From Candidatus Eremiobacterota bacterium (GTDB taxonomy: Bacteria > Vulcanimicrobiota > CADAWZ01 > Ess09-12): a DNA stretch of 64,000 nt. A program made the translations under genes and the position numbers. The stretch is from the NCBI GenBank assembly GCA_031082125.1, contig JAVHLM010000014.1, positions 97,726 through 161,725 of the forward strand. The letters are read 5' to 3'. The notes beneath the pieces were generated by a model. The model ran no database searches and was not told the DNA's origin. It worked only from the letters and a program-made list of their open reading frames with translations. Positions 33,793 through 42,476 of this stretch are shown in pieces. Numbering within the stretch: the stretch's first letter is position 1; every line of letters starts with the position of its first letter.

Positions 33793-35109
33793 TCATTCGT
33801 ATTTAAGAGCCGTGATGGGATCGATGGATGCTGCGCGGTACGCCGGGTAGAGGCCGAAGATCACCCCTGTTCCTATTGAGACGGAGAGGGCAACGACAAG
33901 TGCCAGATAAGATATCACTGTTGTCCATTGGGCATAGTAGGAAATGCTTTTCGCAAGAAGAATTCCCACGGCCACGCCAATAATCCCTCCGAGTGTCGTG
34001 ATGACCAGGCACTCCATAAGGAACTGGATCAGGATATTGATCTTTGTGGCTCCCAGGCAGCGCCGTATGCCGATCTCCCTTGTTCTCTGCGTGATGGTGG
34101 CGAGCATGATGTTCATGATGCCGATGCCCCCCACAAGCAGTGAAATCCCCGCAATAGCGCCCATCACTATGTTGAAAATCCTCTGGGTCTCCTGGCTCTG
34201 CTTGAGAAGCTCAAGGGGAATGACGATCTCAAAATCATTGATATTATTGTGCCTCCGCCCCAGCACTGTCTTTATGATGTGAGCTATCTCAAGGATCTGG
34301 CGCTCTTCCATGACCTGGACCACTATCTCTGAAACAGGGGCTCTTTCAAGAATATAGCGGACCTTCATGCGCTGTATCACATCCCTGAGGGAAGCCATGG
34401 AGCCCCCGCCCCTTATGTTGGTGGCCGATGTGGAGAGGGCGAACTGCTGCACTGAGGTGGATATGGGGATATAGATGTCGAGATTCATGTCCCTGGACTG
34501 CATTATTGTTGACCCCCCTGAAGAGGAGCGGTCCTCCACTACACCGATGCAGATGTAAAAACGCTTCCCGATTTTCACCTTTTTGTCGATTGCGTCTTCG
34601 AAGGCAAAGAGCTGCCTCCTGACGGCGGCACCAAGTACGCAGACATTTTCAAAGCGGTCTATGTCGTGATAGGTGATAAAACGCCCTTTCCGGAGCTTCA
34701 TATTGGTGATCAGGGGATAATCGGGCGTCACTCCGAAGATTTTCCCATTGACAGGCTTCTTGCCGGCCCCCCTTATCTCTGTAGTGACCTCTCTCAGGCA
34801 GGCAACGCCGTTGATAAGGGGACATGTGGCCATGAGGGCCCCGGCGTCACCGTAACAGAGCCCCGATGGAGATTTTTTGTCGGATTTTTCAAGCTCTTCT
34901 CCCTCGACGTTCAATCTCTTCACGAGGATAATGTTGGTGCCGAGGCGCCTTATCTGTTCAATGGCTTCCTGCCGCGCTCCCTCCTGGATGGATACCATTG
35001 ATATCACTGCTGCCACGCCGAAAATCACGCCGAGCATGGTGAGCAGTGAATGCATCTTGTGGGACCAGAGCTCGCGGAAGCCTGTGAGAAGCGATTCAAA
35101 TAGGTTCAT
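33793..35109 (-). CDS. MacB-type ABC transporter permease
   Basis: 438 residues, without the ATPase domain of true MacB, which is encoded separately at 38010-38756. The layout is MacB_PCD/FtsX: N-terminal helix (LWSHKMHSLLTMLGVIFGVAAVISM), a periplasmic domain of about 230 residues, then three helices near the C-terminus with GGIGIMNIMLATITQRTREIGIRRCLGA. It works by mechanotransmission with the adaptor and TolC encoded upstream in the same operon. Confidence 0.9.
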   Translation of the reverse strand: MNLFESLLTGFRELWSHKMHSLLTMLGVIFGVAAVISMVSIQEGARQEAIEQIRRLGTNIILVKRLNVEGEELEKSDKKSPSGLCYGDAGALMATCPLINGVACLREVTTEIRGAGKKPVNGKIFGVTPDYPLITNMKLRKGRFITYHDIDRFENVCVLGAAVRRQLFAFEDAIDKKVKIGKRFYICIGVVEDRSSSGGSTIMQSRDMNLDIYIPISTSVQQFALSTSATNIRGGGSMASLRDVIQRMKVRYILERAPVSEIVVQVMEERQILEIAHIIKTVLGRRHNNINDFEIVIPLELLKQSQETQRIFNIVMGAIAGISLLVGGIGIMNIMLATITQRTREIGIRRCLGATKINILIQFLMECLVITTLGGIIGVAVGILLAKSISYYAQWTTVISYLALVVALSVSIGTGVIFGLYPAYRAASIDPITALKYE

Positions 35110-35131
35110 TCCGGTGAGGCTCCCTCAGGAG

Positions 35132-36517
35132 CTATTTCCCCTTTCCCTTTTTTCCGTTCTTGGGGACAAGGTCCACAGGCGAGGAGCCATTCTCCTTCTT
35201 TGAGGTAGCCTCGGACTCTTCAATGGACTTGGTGGGATCGCGGAGCGCCACATCCTCGCCTCCCTTGAGGCCTTTCGTGATCACCACGAAGTTCTCGTTC
35301 CGCTCGCCCACATCGACCTCTTTTTTCACGTAATTTTCGCCTTCCTTGATATAGACGAATTTCTTGCCTTCATGGTAAAAGACGCATTCAATGGGGAGGT
35401 TCAGCACTTTTTCAAGCTTTTTCTCAATTATATCGGTGTTGGCCGTCATGCCGGGGCGGATCTTTGAGGCATCGGTCTCCTTGAGGCCGATGGTGACCTC
35501 GAAGGTTTTCTGGCCGGGCGCCGTGGGATTTTCCCAGGGATGAGGCTCTTTTGCTATCCTGTCAATTTTTTCCACCTTGCCATGGAACAGCGAGCTGGGA
35601 TCGGCTTCCAGGCTTATGGTGCACTTTGCGCCCACTTTCACCCTGTGAATCTCTGTTTCTCTTACCGGCACTATCACGAGGAGCGACGCAAGATCCGGGA
35701 TCTCCATGATGTTCTCCCGGCGGTGCACGTCATCACCCTCGCTGAGCTTTCCCATCTGGCCTGACCTCCACACGTCCTGGAACACCACGATGCCTCTCGC
35801 GTTGGCTTTTACGGTGGCCTGGCTGAGATCTTCCGTCGCCGCCTCTGCATCGAGCCTGTTCTTTTTGCCTTTCAAGCCAAGGATGTTTATTTCGGCGCGC
35901 TTTTTGCTCTCGTCTGAGAGGCTCTTCTTCCTTGCTATCTCCACGGCAATCAGCCCTTTCTTTACCGCCAGCTCTTTTGACCGAACCTTCACCTCCTCGT
36001 TTTCCACATCGGCCTTGATGACGATTGATTCGGCGAAAAGGCGCTGCTGCCTCTTGAGCTTGTTTTTCGCATCTTCCAGCTCGCTCCTGTCATAATCAAG
36101 CTGCGACAGCTTGTCCTTGATATCGAGCTGGGCGCTGATTTTTGCTATCCTGAGCTCCTCCTCGGCTTTTTGGACGTCAGCAAGGGCCTGCTCGTAGCTG
36201 AGGGTCTCATCCCTCTGCTTGCGTGTCAGCTCCGTTGTATCCATCTGGGCAAGAAAATCTCCCGGCTTTACTATGGAGCCCTCCTTGCAGAGCTTGATAA
36301 TCTTGCCTCCAAAAGGCGCAGAGATCTGCACGGATTTACGGGCTTTCACCTTGCCTATCTCAGTCACCTTGATGACAAAGTCGCCCTGCTGTACTTTTGT
36401 CGTGGGAATGCTCACGACTTCCTTTTTCCTGGGTATGAACCTTGCATAGGCGTAGTAGCCGCCGTACAGGAGGCCGGCAATGAGCGCCAGGGTGAAAAGC
36501 ACTTTCAGAGCCTTCAT
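35132..36517 (-). CDS. MacA-like periplasmic adaptor (HlyD/MFP family)
   Basis: 461 residues. N-terminal membrane anchor (about 5-25), lipoyl half-motif around KVTEIGKVKARKSVQISAPFGG, a long helical hairpin (about 115-225), beta-barrel and membrane-proximal domain, then a Lys/Gly-rich tail (KNGKKGKGK). It bridges the ABC permease and the TolC channel. It sits between those genes with gaps of about 20 bases on either side. Confidence 0.9.
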   Translation of the reverse strand: MKALKVLFTLALIAGLLYGGYYAYARFIPRKKEVVSIPTTKVQQGDFVIKVTEIGKVKARKSVQISAPFGGKIIKLCKEGSIVKPGDFLAQMDTTELTRKQRDETLSYEQALADVQKAEEELRIAKISAQLDIKDKLSQLDYDRSELEDAKNKLKRQQRLFAESIVIKADVENEEVKVRSKELAVKKGLIAVEIARKKSLSDESKKRAEINILGLKGKKNRLDAEAATEDLSQATVKANARGIVVFQDVWRSGQMGKLSEGDDVHRRENIMEIPDLASLLVIVPVRETEIHRVKVGAKCTISLEADPSSLFHGKVEKIDRIAKEPHPWENPTAPGQKTFEVTIGLKETDASKIRPGMTANTDIIEKKLEKVLNLPIECVFYHEGKKFVYIKEGENYVKKEVDVGERNENFVVITKGLKGGEDVALRDPTKSIEESEATSKKENGSSPVDLVPKNGKKGKGK

Positions 36518-36537
36518 GGAGCTTGTCCCTTCTTATT

Positions 36538-38013
36538 TCATTCTGTCACTGTTCTGGCGGGCCGGGGAGCTCTTTTCTCCCTGTTCTCCTGCCTGATAAG
36601 GTAGGAGAGGTCATAGCCAATGGATTTCCTGAGCTCATACTCGGCGATGATATAGTCAATCTTGGCGCGCAGGAGCTGGCTCTGGGCCTGTACCAGGGCC
36701 TGCTGGGCATCAACAAGCTCCCTGTTGTTGATGAGCCCCTCCTCCCAGCTCCTTTTTGCCAGGTGGAGTCTTTCCTCGGCCGCCCTGAGATTTTCCTCCC
36801 GGAGCCGCACTTTGTTCTGGTTGAGGTTCACAAGACGGATGTATTCCCTCACTTCCTTGACAATCTCTCTTTTCTGGTCGGCTATTTTCTGCTCGGCAAG
36901 CGCCACGAGCCTCTGGGCCTTCAGAAGCTCCTCCCTGAGAGCCCGCTTGCTGATGTCGATGGAGAATTCAATGCGCGCGTTCCAGGCGGGATAGAGAAGA
37001 GAGCCGGTGCTTCCCGAGCCGAAGAGGAAATCCTTCCGCGTGGCACCGTAGCCTCCCACGAGGTCAAGCTGCGGCATGAGGTTGTTTTTTGCGATAACGA
37101 CGTTTTCCTGGTTCTGGATGAGATCCTCGCCGCTCACCATGAGTTCTTTTCTCACCAGGAGGGCAAGATCAAGACACTCTTCCTCGAGAAAGTCGCTTGG
37201 GGTATAAGGCACGGTGTAATCAATGTCATATTTCCTCCTCGCGTCGAGGCCCATCGTCAGAAGGAGGGAATCCCTGCTGTCCTGCCAGGTTTTCTGGGCG
37301 CTCAGGAGGCCGTCCTGCGATTCCACCAGCAGGATCTCAGCGCGGGTGAGATCAATTTTTGAGACCATCCCCTCGTCAAACTTTTTCTTGGTGATCCGGA
37401 GATTTTCCCGGGCGCTCTTTACCGCCTCCTCATTGACATCAATGAGTTTCTTTGACTGGAGAAGAGTGAAGTACTTCCTTATTACCTCAGAAACCACGCC
37501 TTGTTTTGAGAGAAAGTACTGGAGCTCCTGGATGGTCCAGTTTCTCTGGCTTTTTCTCACTTCCTTCCAGCCGATGAGGGGGCCATAGCCCTTGGCCATG
37601 GGGTGCCGGTATTCAAGGGAGAGATCGTAGCCTGCCAGGTCGGTGAAATTGGTCCTTATGATCTCACTGGAGGCTCTTACCGTGTCCCCCAGGGGCATCT
37701 TATAGGAAAGCTCGCCCTTCGCCTCCATCTCCTCATACCCATGATTGAGGACTGTGGTACCGTTCTTGTAATATGAGCCCACTTTCGTGGCGAGATTGTC
37801 ACTCATCGAGACATAATAATCAGCCTCTTTCTCTATGAGCAGCTCAAGGGCCTGCATGAGGCTGAAGTTCCTCTTAAGGCAGATCTGCACGCAGCGGTCA
37901 AGGGAGAGCACATCAGCGGTGCCTGCCACGTCTTCCTGGGAAAAACAGCATGAGGCAGACAGGCACAGGTGCATTGCCAGGAAGATTGCAAGGGCTCTTA
38001 AAGCTCTCCTCAT
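36538..38013 (-). CDS. TolC-family outer-membrane channel (MacAB-type operon)
   Basis: 491 residues with a signal peptide (RALRALAIFLAMHLCLSASC). Two OEP repeats and long coiled-coil helices are visible, for example the QLLRAKIDYIIAEYELRKSIG motif near the end, typical of TolC proteins. Start ATG 38013 overlaps the ABC ATPase stop by 4 bases (ATGA). Exit duct for the pump encoded in this operon. Confidence 0.9.
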   Translation of the reverse strand: MRRALRALAIFLAMHLCLSASCCFSQEDVAGTADVLSLDRCVQICLKRNFSLMQALELLIEKEADYYVSMSDNLATKVGSYYKNGTTVLNHGYEEMEAKGELSYKMPLGDTVRASSEIIRTNFTDLAGYDLSLEYRHPMAKGYGPLIGWKEVRKSQRNWTIQELQYFLSKQGVVSEVIRKYFTLLQSKKLIDVNEEAVKSARENLRITKKKFDEGMVSKIDLTRAEILLVESQDGLLSAQKTWQDSRDSLLLTMGLDARRKYDIDYTVPYTPSDFLEEECLDLALLVRKELMVSGEDLIQNQENVVIAKNNLMPQLDLVGGYGATRKDFLFGSGSTGSLLYPAWNARIEFSIDISKRALREELLKAQRLVALAEQKIADQKREIVKEVREYIRLVNLNQNKVRLREENLRAAEERLHLAKRSWEEGLINNRELVDAQQALVQAQSQLLRAKIDYIIAEYELRKSIGYDLSYLIRQENREKRAPRPARTVTE

Positions 38014-38756
38014 GGCTTCCCCCCTTCTGGCGCATTATTTTCAGGCGGGGGGCTCCCGGTGGTTCCCTCCTGGTGAGGGTGCTCTGCCGCGATCTCCTCT
38101 TCCTCTGATATGGCGCCGTCAAGAAAATGGATTATCCTGCTTCCGTAGTGTGCAACTCCCCGGTCATGGGTTATCAGGAGCACCGTCATGCCCTGCCGGT
38201 GAAGCTCGGTGAAGATGGCCATAATTTCTTTGCCGGAGACGCTGTCAAGGTTTCCAGTGGGCTCGTCAGCCAGCAGTATGGCGGGGTCGTTGACGATGGC
38301 CCTTGCAATGGCGACCCTCTGCTGCTCGCCTCCGGAGAGCTCCGAGGGACGGTGTTTTATTCTTTTCCCGAGGCCGACCCTCTCAAGGGCCTGCTTGCAC
38401 CGCGGAATTCTCTTTGATATTCCGGCATAGATGAGGGGAAGCTCTACATTCTGGAGCGCCGAGGCCCTCGGGAGCAGGTTGAAGCTCTGGAACACAAAGC
38501 CAATTTTCTTGTTTCTCACCCTGGCAAGTTCGCTGTCCGAGAGCCTGCTTACCTCCCTGCCGTCAAGCATATAGGAGCCCGACGAGGGCCTGTCGAGGCA
38601 GCCGAGAATATGAAGGCACGTTGATTTTCCCGACCCCGAGGGTCCCATGATGCTTACAAACTCCCGGGCATTCACTGTAAAGCTTATTCCTTTGAGGATC
38701 GGCAGCTCAATTCTGCCGAGCTTGTATACCTTGGTGAGACCCTTTATCTCTATCAA
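38010..38756 (-). CDS. ABC transporter ATP-binding protein (MacB/LolD type)
   Basis: 248 residues. Walker A GPSGSGKST, Q loop, signature LSGGEQQRVAIARAI, Walker B ILLADEPTG and the switch His in LLITHD. The family insert FVFQSFNLLPRASALQNVELPL marks the MacB/LolD class. The C-terminus is a Glu/Pro-rich tail. It is the first gene of the operon that also encodes TolC, adaptor and permease. Confidence 0.93.
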   Translation of the reverse strand: MIEIKGLTKVYKLGRIELPILKGISFTVNAREFVSIMGPSGSGKSTCLHILGCLDRPSSGSYMLDGREVSRLSDSELARVRNKKIGFVFQSFNLLPRASALQNVELPLIYAGISKRIPRCKQALERVGLGKRIKHRPSELSGGEQQRVAIARAIVNDPAILLADEPTGNLDSVSGKEIMAIFTELHRQGMTVLLITHDRGVAHYGSRIIHFLDGAISEEEEIAAEHPHQEGTTGSPPPENNAPEGGKP

Positions 38757-38960
38757 GAGAAACCCCCGCGTGGTATCAGGTATTCTCTGCGTATCCTTCT
38801 TATACTTGAAAGCATACCAGATTGCATCAGTATAAACCTTAGCCTGTTACAGGAAATATAAAGCTTGCCATGTGCGTCAGTATATATTGTGACATTTATA
38901 TTCATGTTCCTTCAAGAGAGGAAAAATGTATGAATCTTTCCAAGGCCATACCTTTCCCCG

Positions 38961-38989
38961 TTGACTCTTCATGAGAAAAAGTTTACAAT
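38961..38989 (+). promoter_or_regulatory. Promoter of the Gly-Pro-Gln repeat gene
   Basis: TTGACT (38961-38966), 17-bp spacer, TACAAT (38984-38989). The predicted leader is about 25 nt before ATG 39021. The rest of the 264-bp space back to the ABC operon is AT-rich and probably holds that operon's promoter, which I could not define. Confidence 0.7.
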
Positions 38990-39020
38990 AAATCCTAGGA
39001 ACTTACTGGAGGTAAGCACG

Positions 39021-40520
39021 ATGGGAATGTTTGATTTTGTCAATTCAACGGATCGAAGCCCCGGTTACAAGAGGTTTTTTTATTCGTCATTAGTGGTAAG
39101 CCTCATCATTTTTGGCCTTGTCACCTATCTCTATGACAAGAATGAGACTGACAAAATGAAGAGATATATTCAGCAGAAACGAGACGAGCGGCGGGCAGAG
39201 CAGGAGAAGAAGAAGAAAGATGAAATCGCAAAGCAGTTGGCCGTTATCGCCGGGACAAAAACGGAATCCATAGGTGTCGTGGTGTGGAAGGATGATTATC
39301 CCGCCCGTCTCAAGGAGGATAACACCCAGGAGAAAGTGTCAGCCTTCCTTTATTCCTTTCTCTATGGCCCTTACGACAGCTTTACAAGGGGCTATAACAT
39401 GTTTCTGAATGTCATCTACAAGGTGAGCTCTTTCCCCAAGATGGATATACCTCCCAACGGTCCCGGGGGTCCCCAGGGTGGTCCCGGGGGTCCCCAGGGC
39501 GGCCCCGGTGGTCCCCAGCAGGGTGGCCCCGGGGGTCCCCAGGGCGGCCCCGGTGGTCCCCAGCAGGGTGGTCCCGGGGGTCCCCAGGGCGGCCCCGGCA
39601 GTCCCCAGCAGGGTGGTCCCCAGGGTGGTCCTCAGCAGGGCGGCCCCGGTGGTCCCCAGCAGGGTGGTCCCGGTGGTCCCCAGCAGGGTGGCCCCCAGGG
39701 TGGTCCTCAGCAGGGTGGCCCCGGTGGTCCCCAGCAGGGTGGTCCCCAGCAGGGCGGTCCCGGTGGTCCCCAGCAGGGCGGTCCCGGTGGTCCCCAGCAG
39801 GGCGGTCCCCAGGGTGGCCCCGGTGATTCTCAGGGGGGGCCTGATGACAAGAAGGGAAGCCAGAAAATGCCTGTTCCATGGGCTATTCCCAAGGATATGA
39901 TAGGAGCCGTTGAGGGATACTACAAGGATACCCTCGAAAAGATGGGAAACCTCACTGCCGATACTCCCCAGGCTGACAGGATCAAGTTCAAGCTCTCGCA
40001 GATTATTGATGAGCAGATGAAGATCCTGGAAGAGATCAAAGCTGATCCTGAAAATTATGATACGATTCAGAAAGCCCGCACCATATGCATCACGACCAAC
40101 AAAAAGATGCTGAAGCTCCACAAGATGATGGGTGAGCTCTGCAAGGCCTATCCCGACACTTTTTCCCAGAACTGGGTCTCCTTTCTGGAGGGGAGAATGG
40201 GAGAATGGGACAAGGTAGTGAAGGACGACAAAAAGCCCAGAAAGTTCATAAAGCTCACTCCCCCCGGCGGTCCCAAGCAGGGCGGCGGTTCCGGCGGTCC
40301 CAAGCAGGGCGGTCCCGGCGGCCCCAAGCAGGGCGGCGGTCCCGGTGGTCCTCAGCAGGGCGGCGGTCCCGGTGGTCCTCAGCAGGGTGGTCCCGGCGGT
40401 CCTCAGGGAGGCGGGATGATGGGCCCCGGCGGTTCCATGTCGGGGCAGGGTGGTCCAGGCGGTCCCCCGCAGGGCGGTCCCGGCAGTCCCCCGCAGGGCG
40501 GTCCAAAGAAGAAAAAATAA
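39021..40520 (+). CDS. Membrane-anchored Gly-Pro-Gln repeat protein
   Basis: 499 residues; ATG 39021 follows GGAGG, and the upstream in-frame extension to 38961 overlaps the promoter and is rejected. Layout: short N-terminus, one membrane helix (FFYSSLVVSLIIFGLVTYLY, about 20-40), a charged coiled-coil stretch (about 45-75), a Gly-Pro-Gln repeat block (about 148-272), a folded helical domain (about 275-410) and a second Gly-Pro-Gln block ending in KKKK. The repeat unit is GGPQ, GGPQQ or GGPG. This is not a strict collagen G-X-Y register. It may span or cross the cell wall. Family unknown. Confidence 0.75.
   Translation: MGMFDFVNSTDRSPGYKRFFYSSLVVSLIIFGLVTYLYDKNETDKMKRYIQQKRDERRAEQEKKKKDEIAKQLAVIAGTKTESIGVVVWKDDYPARLKEDNTQEKVSAFLYSFLYGPYDSFTRGYNMFLNVIYKVSSFPKMDIPPNGPGGPQGGPGGPQGGPGGPQQGGPGGPQGGPGGPQQGGPGGPQGGPGSPQQGGPQGGPQQGGPGGPQQGGPGGPQQGGPQGGPQQGGPGGPQQGGPQQGGPGGPQQGGPGGPQQGGPQGGPGDSQGGPDDKKGSQKMPVPWAIPKDMIGAVEGYYKDTLEKMGNLTADTPQADRIKFKLSQIIDEQMKILEEIKADPENYDTIQKARTICITTNKKMLKLHKMMGELCKAYPDTFSQNWVSFLEGRMGEWDKVVKDDKKPRKFIKLTPPGGPKQGGGSGGPKQGGPGGPKQGGGPGGPQQGGGPGGPQQGGPGGPQGGGMMGPGGSMSGQGGPGGPPQGGPGSPPQGGPKKKK
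39463..39836 (+). repeat. Gly-Pro-Gln-coding repeat block 1
   Basis: About 40 short units of 9-15 bases (GGTCCCCAG, GGTGGTCCCCAGCAG and similar) encode GGPQ/GGPQQ. The high identity between units suggests slippage or recombination. It opens long frames on the opposite strand that are not genes. Confidence 0.85.
40259..40510 (+). repeat. Gly-Pro-Gln/Lys-coding repeat block 2
   Basis: A second, more diverged block encoding GGPKQGG and GGPQQGG units and ending GGPKKKK. It flanks the folded middle domain on its C-terminal side. Confidence 0.8.
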
Positions 40521-40536
40521 GAGGCATGCATCCAGA

Positions 40537-41217
40537 TCAGCCCTGCCCGCTTTCCAGGGTCCCGTCGTTGATGGTGAAGAGCCTTGTGGTGCAGGTGGCG
40601 ATGGCGGGGTCATGGGTGGCGATCACCACGGCGGCTCCCATGGTGCCTGCCAGATTGGCAATCAGGCGGTGAAGAATCTCGGAATTCTCATTGTCGAGCT
40701 CTGAAGTGGGCTCATCGGCAAATAGAAGCGACGGCCTATTGATCAGAGCCCTTGCTACTGCCACCCGCTGGGCCTCACCTCCAGAAAGCTCGCCCCATCT
40801 GAAGTCGGTGCGATGACCCATTCCCACCATCTCAAGCATTTCACAGGCCCGCTCCATCCTTTTTCGCCTTGGTATGCCGCAATACTTCAGAGGCAATGCC
40901 ACGTTCTCCGCTGCAGTGAGGTGAGCAATGAGGTTGAACTGCTGAAAGATGAAGCCGATGTGCTCTCTTCTCTCCCTGGCAAGGAGGGCAGGGTTCTCGG
41001 TTCTTATCTCCCTCCCTTTCAGGGTGATGGTCCCCGACGAAGGCCTGTCCAGGAAGGCGAGGAGGTTCAGCAGCGTGGTCTTGCCGCTCCCGGAGCGGCC
41101 GAGGATGCCAATGATGTCGCCGCTCTCTATGGAAAGGGAAATGTCCTTGAGGGCCTCCACGGTGTGGGGCCCCCGCCGGTATGTTTTTCGGAGTCCGCAA
41201 CAGGTAAGAAGGTTCAT
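40537..41217 (-). CDS. ABC transporter ATP-binding protein (LolD type)
   Basis: 226 residues. Walker A GRSGSGKTT, Q loop FIFQQFNLIAHLTAAENVAL, signature LSGGEAQRVAVARAL, Walker B LLFADEPTS, switch His in VIATHD. It pairs with the permease starting 4 bases upstream on the same strand. No adaptor or channel gene accompanies it. Confidence 0.93.
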   Translation of the reverse strand: MNLLTCCGLRKTYRRGPHTVEALKDISLSIESGDIIGILGRSGSGKTTLLNLLAFLDRPSSGTITLKGREIRTENPALLARERREHIGFIFQQFNLIAHLTAAENVALPLKYCGIPRRKRMERACEMLEMVGMGHRTDFRWGELSGGEAQRVAVARALINRPSLLFADEPTSELDNENSEILHRLIANLAGTMGAAVVIATHDPAIATCTTRLFTINDGTLESGQG

Positions 41218-41221
41218 CAGC

Positions 41222-42352
41222 TCATTGCCTCAATGCTTTTATCGGATCAATGGCGAGGGCCTGCCTGACGGGAACAAGGGCGGAGATTATACCGACAGTG
41301 AAGGTCCACAGCAGTGAAATGGCCAGAAGGCGCGGCGTAACGAGAAAGATTGAGATGCTCCAGCTTTGCGGCAGGTGGTGGTAAACAGTGATGAGGGTGA
41401 GGCTCAAAAGGGTTCCCATGAGCCATCCCGCCGCCCATATGAGAAATACTTCCCCAAGATGTTCCTTGATGATATGGCTGTTTTCAGCACCGAGGGCCTT
41501 CTTGAGGCCGATCTCCCTTGTCCGCTCCGATACGGCCATTACCATTATCACCGATACGCAGAGCATAGATGCTATCCCTGCAAGGACAAGGAGCACCATG
41601 GTGAGGAGCTCCCAGTAGGCCATATTCTCATCTATCTCCTTCTGGAGCTCCTGCGGCGAGATCACCAGGGCCCACGGGATGAGCGCCCTGAGGTCCCCGG
41701 CTGCCTTTTCCGCGGTCTCATTATCTCTGGGGATAATGATGATACTGGTGAAGAGGTGGGGGCGCCCAAGGCTCTCCTGAGCTGCGGAGAGGGGAACCAG
41801 AGCCTGCCTGTCAATGAGGGTGGAGGTTTTCCTGAGAATTCCCCTCACGGTGAATTTCCTGCCCCGCACGAGAAAGGGTTCACCGGTTTTCAGGCGGTAG
41901 CGGGTGGCTACGTCATAACCGGCCACAAGTGCCTCGGTGTCCGAAGGCATGAGGAAGCGCCCCTCGGCGAGGGGCGCCCTGTCCAGGTAGAGGGGGGCCT
42001 TGTCAGGCGGAATGCCTACCAGCGTGGGAGGCATCCCGAGGGTGAAGAGCTCCTGGGGATCAATTCGCCCGATCAGCAGGGGGATGGAGGTCCTGATGGC
42101 CGGTATAGCGTCAATGAGGGAGAGTTTTGTCTCGGAAATGAGGCCTCCTCCTGCCCAGAAGCTCATCTTTTCGCAGAGAAAGAGCTTCCCCGAGAAGGTC
42201 CTCCTGAAGCAGGCCGAGAGCTCGTGAAAATATTCGGAGATGGAGCCCACGGCGATGAACATAAATATGCCCACTGCCACGCCGGAAATTGCAAGAAAAG
42301 AGCGCAATTTCCTTCTTCGGGCATTGATAAAGGCATCGTAAAGCTCATCCAT
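41222..42352 (-). CDS. FtsX/MacB-like ABC permease
   Basis: 376 residues: N-terminal helix (KLRSFLAISGVAVGIFMFIAV), periplasmic domain and three C-terminal helices with the SERTREIGLKKALGA cytoplasmic loop. It matches the LolC/MacB permease class that moves lipoproteins, peptides or small molecules. ATG 42352 has no ribosome binding site of its own but lies inside the end of a short upstream frame with a good one, so coupled translation is likely. Confidence 0.88.
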   Translation of the reverse strand: MDELYDAFINARRRKLRSFLAISGVAVGIFMFIAVGSISEYFHELSACFRRTFSGKLFLCEKMSFWAGGGLISETKLSLIDAIPAIRTSIPLLIGRIDPQELFTLGMPPTLVGIPPDKAPLYLDRAPLAEGRFLMPSDTEALVAGYDVATRYRLKTGEPFLVRGRKFTVRGILRKTSTLIDRQALVPLSAAQESLGRPHLFTSIIIIPRDNETAEKAAGDLRALIPWALVISPQELQKEIDENMAYWELLTMVLLVLAGIASMLCVSVIMVMAVSERTREIGLKKALGAENSHIIKEHLGEVFLIWAAGWLMGTLLSLTLITVYHHLPQSWSISIFLVTPRLLAISLLWTFTVGIISALVPVRQALAIDPIKALRQ

Positions 42353-42380
42353 CAGAGGCAGATTCGAGACTGCCGCCCAT
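42345..42380 (-). CDS. Possible 11-codon leader peptide coupled to the permease
   Basis: MGGSLESASDG from ATG 42380, four bases after GGGAGG. Its TGA overlaps the start codon region of the permease (ATGGATGA), a layout that favours reinitiation. No homologue is expected for so short a peptide; the evidence is only the ribosome binding site and the overlap. Confidence 0.35.
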   Translation of the reverse strand: MGGSLESASDG

Positions 42381-42476
42381 AAAACCTCCCTTGACCTTTA
42401 AAGGAGAGGCTCGGTAAAGAAAAGAATTGATCAGTGAGGTGGCAGGGTAGTGACCTGCACCGGAAAGCGGGTTCCC

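Noticed and set aside
36523-37362. 279-residue plus-strand frame opposite the TolC gene
   Set aside because: Complement of a well-supported TolC protein with signal peptide; no domain in the shadow translation.
39339-40613. 424-residue minus-strand frame across the Gly-Pro-Gln gene
   Set aside because: Its translation (GTTG/TALL repeats) mirrors the repeats of the real gene; it overlaps the start of nothing sensible and has no ribosome binding site.
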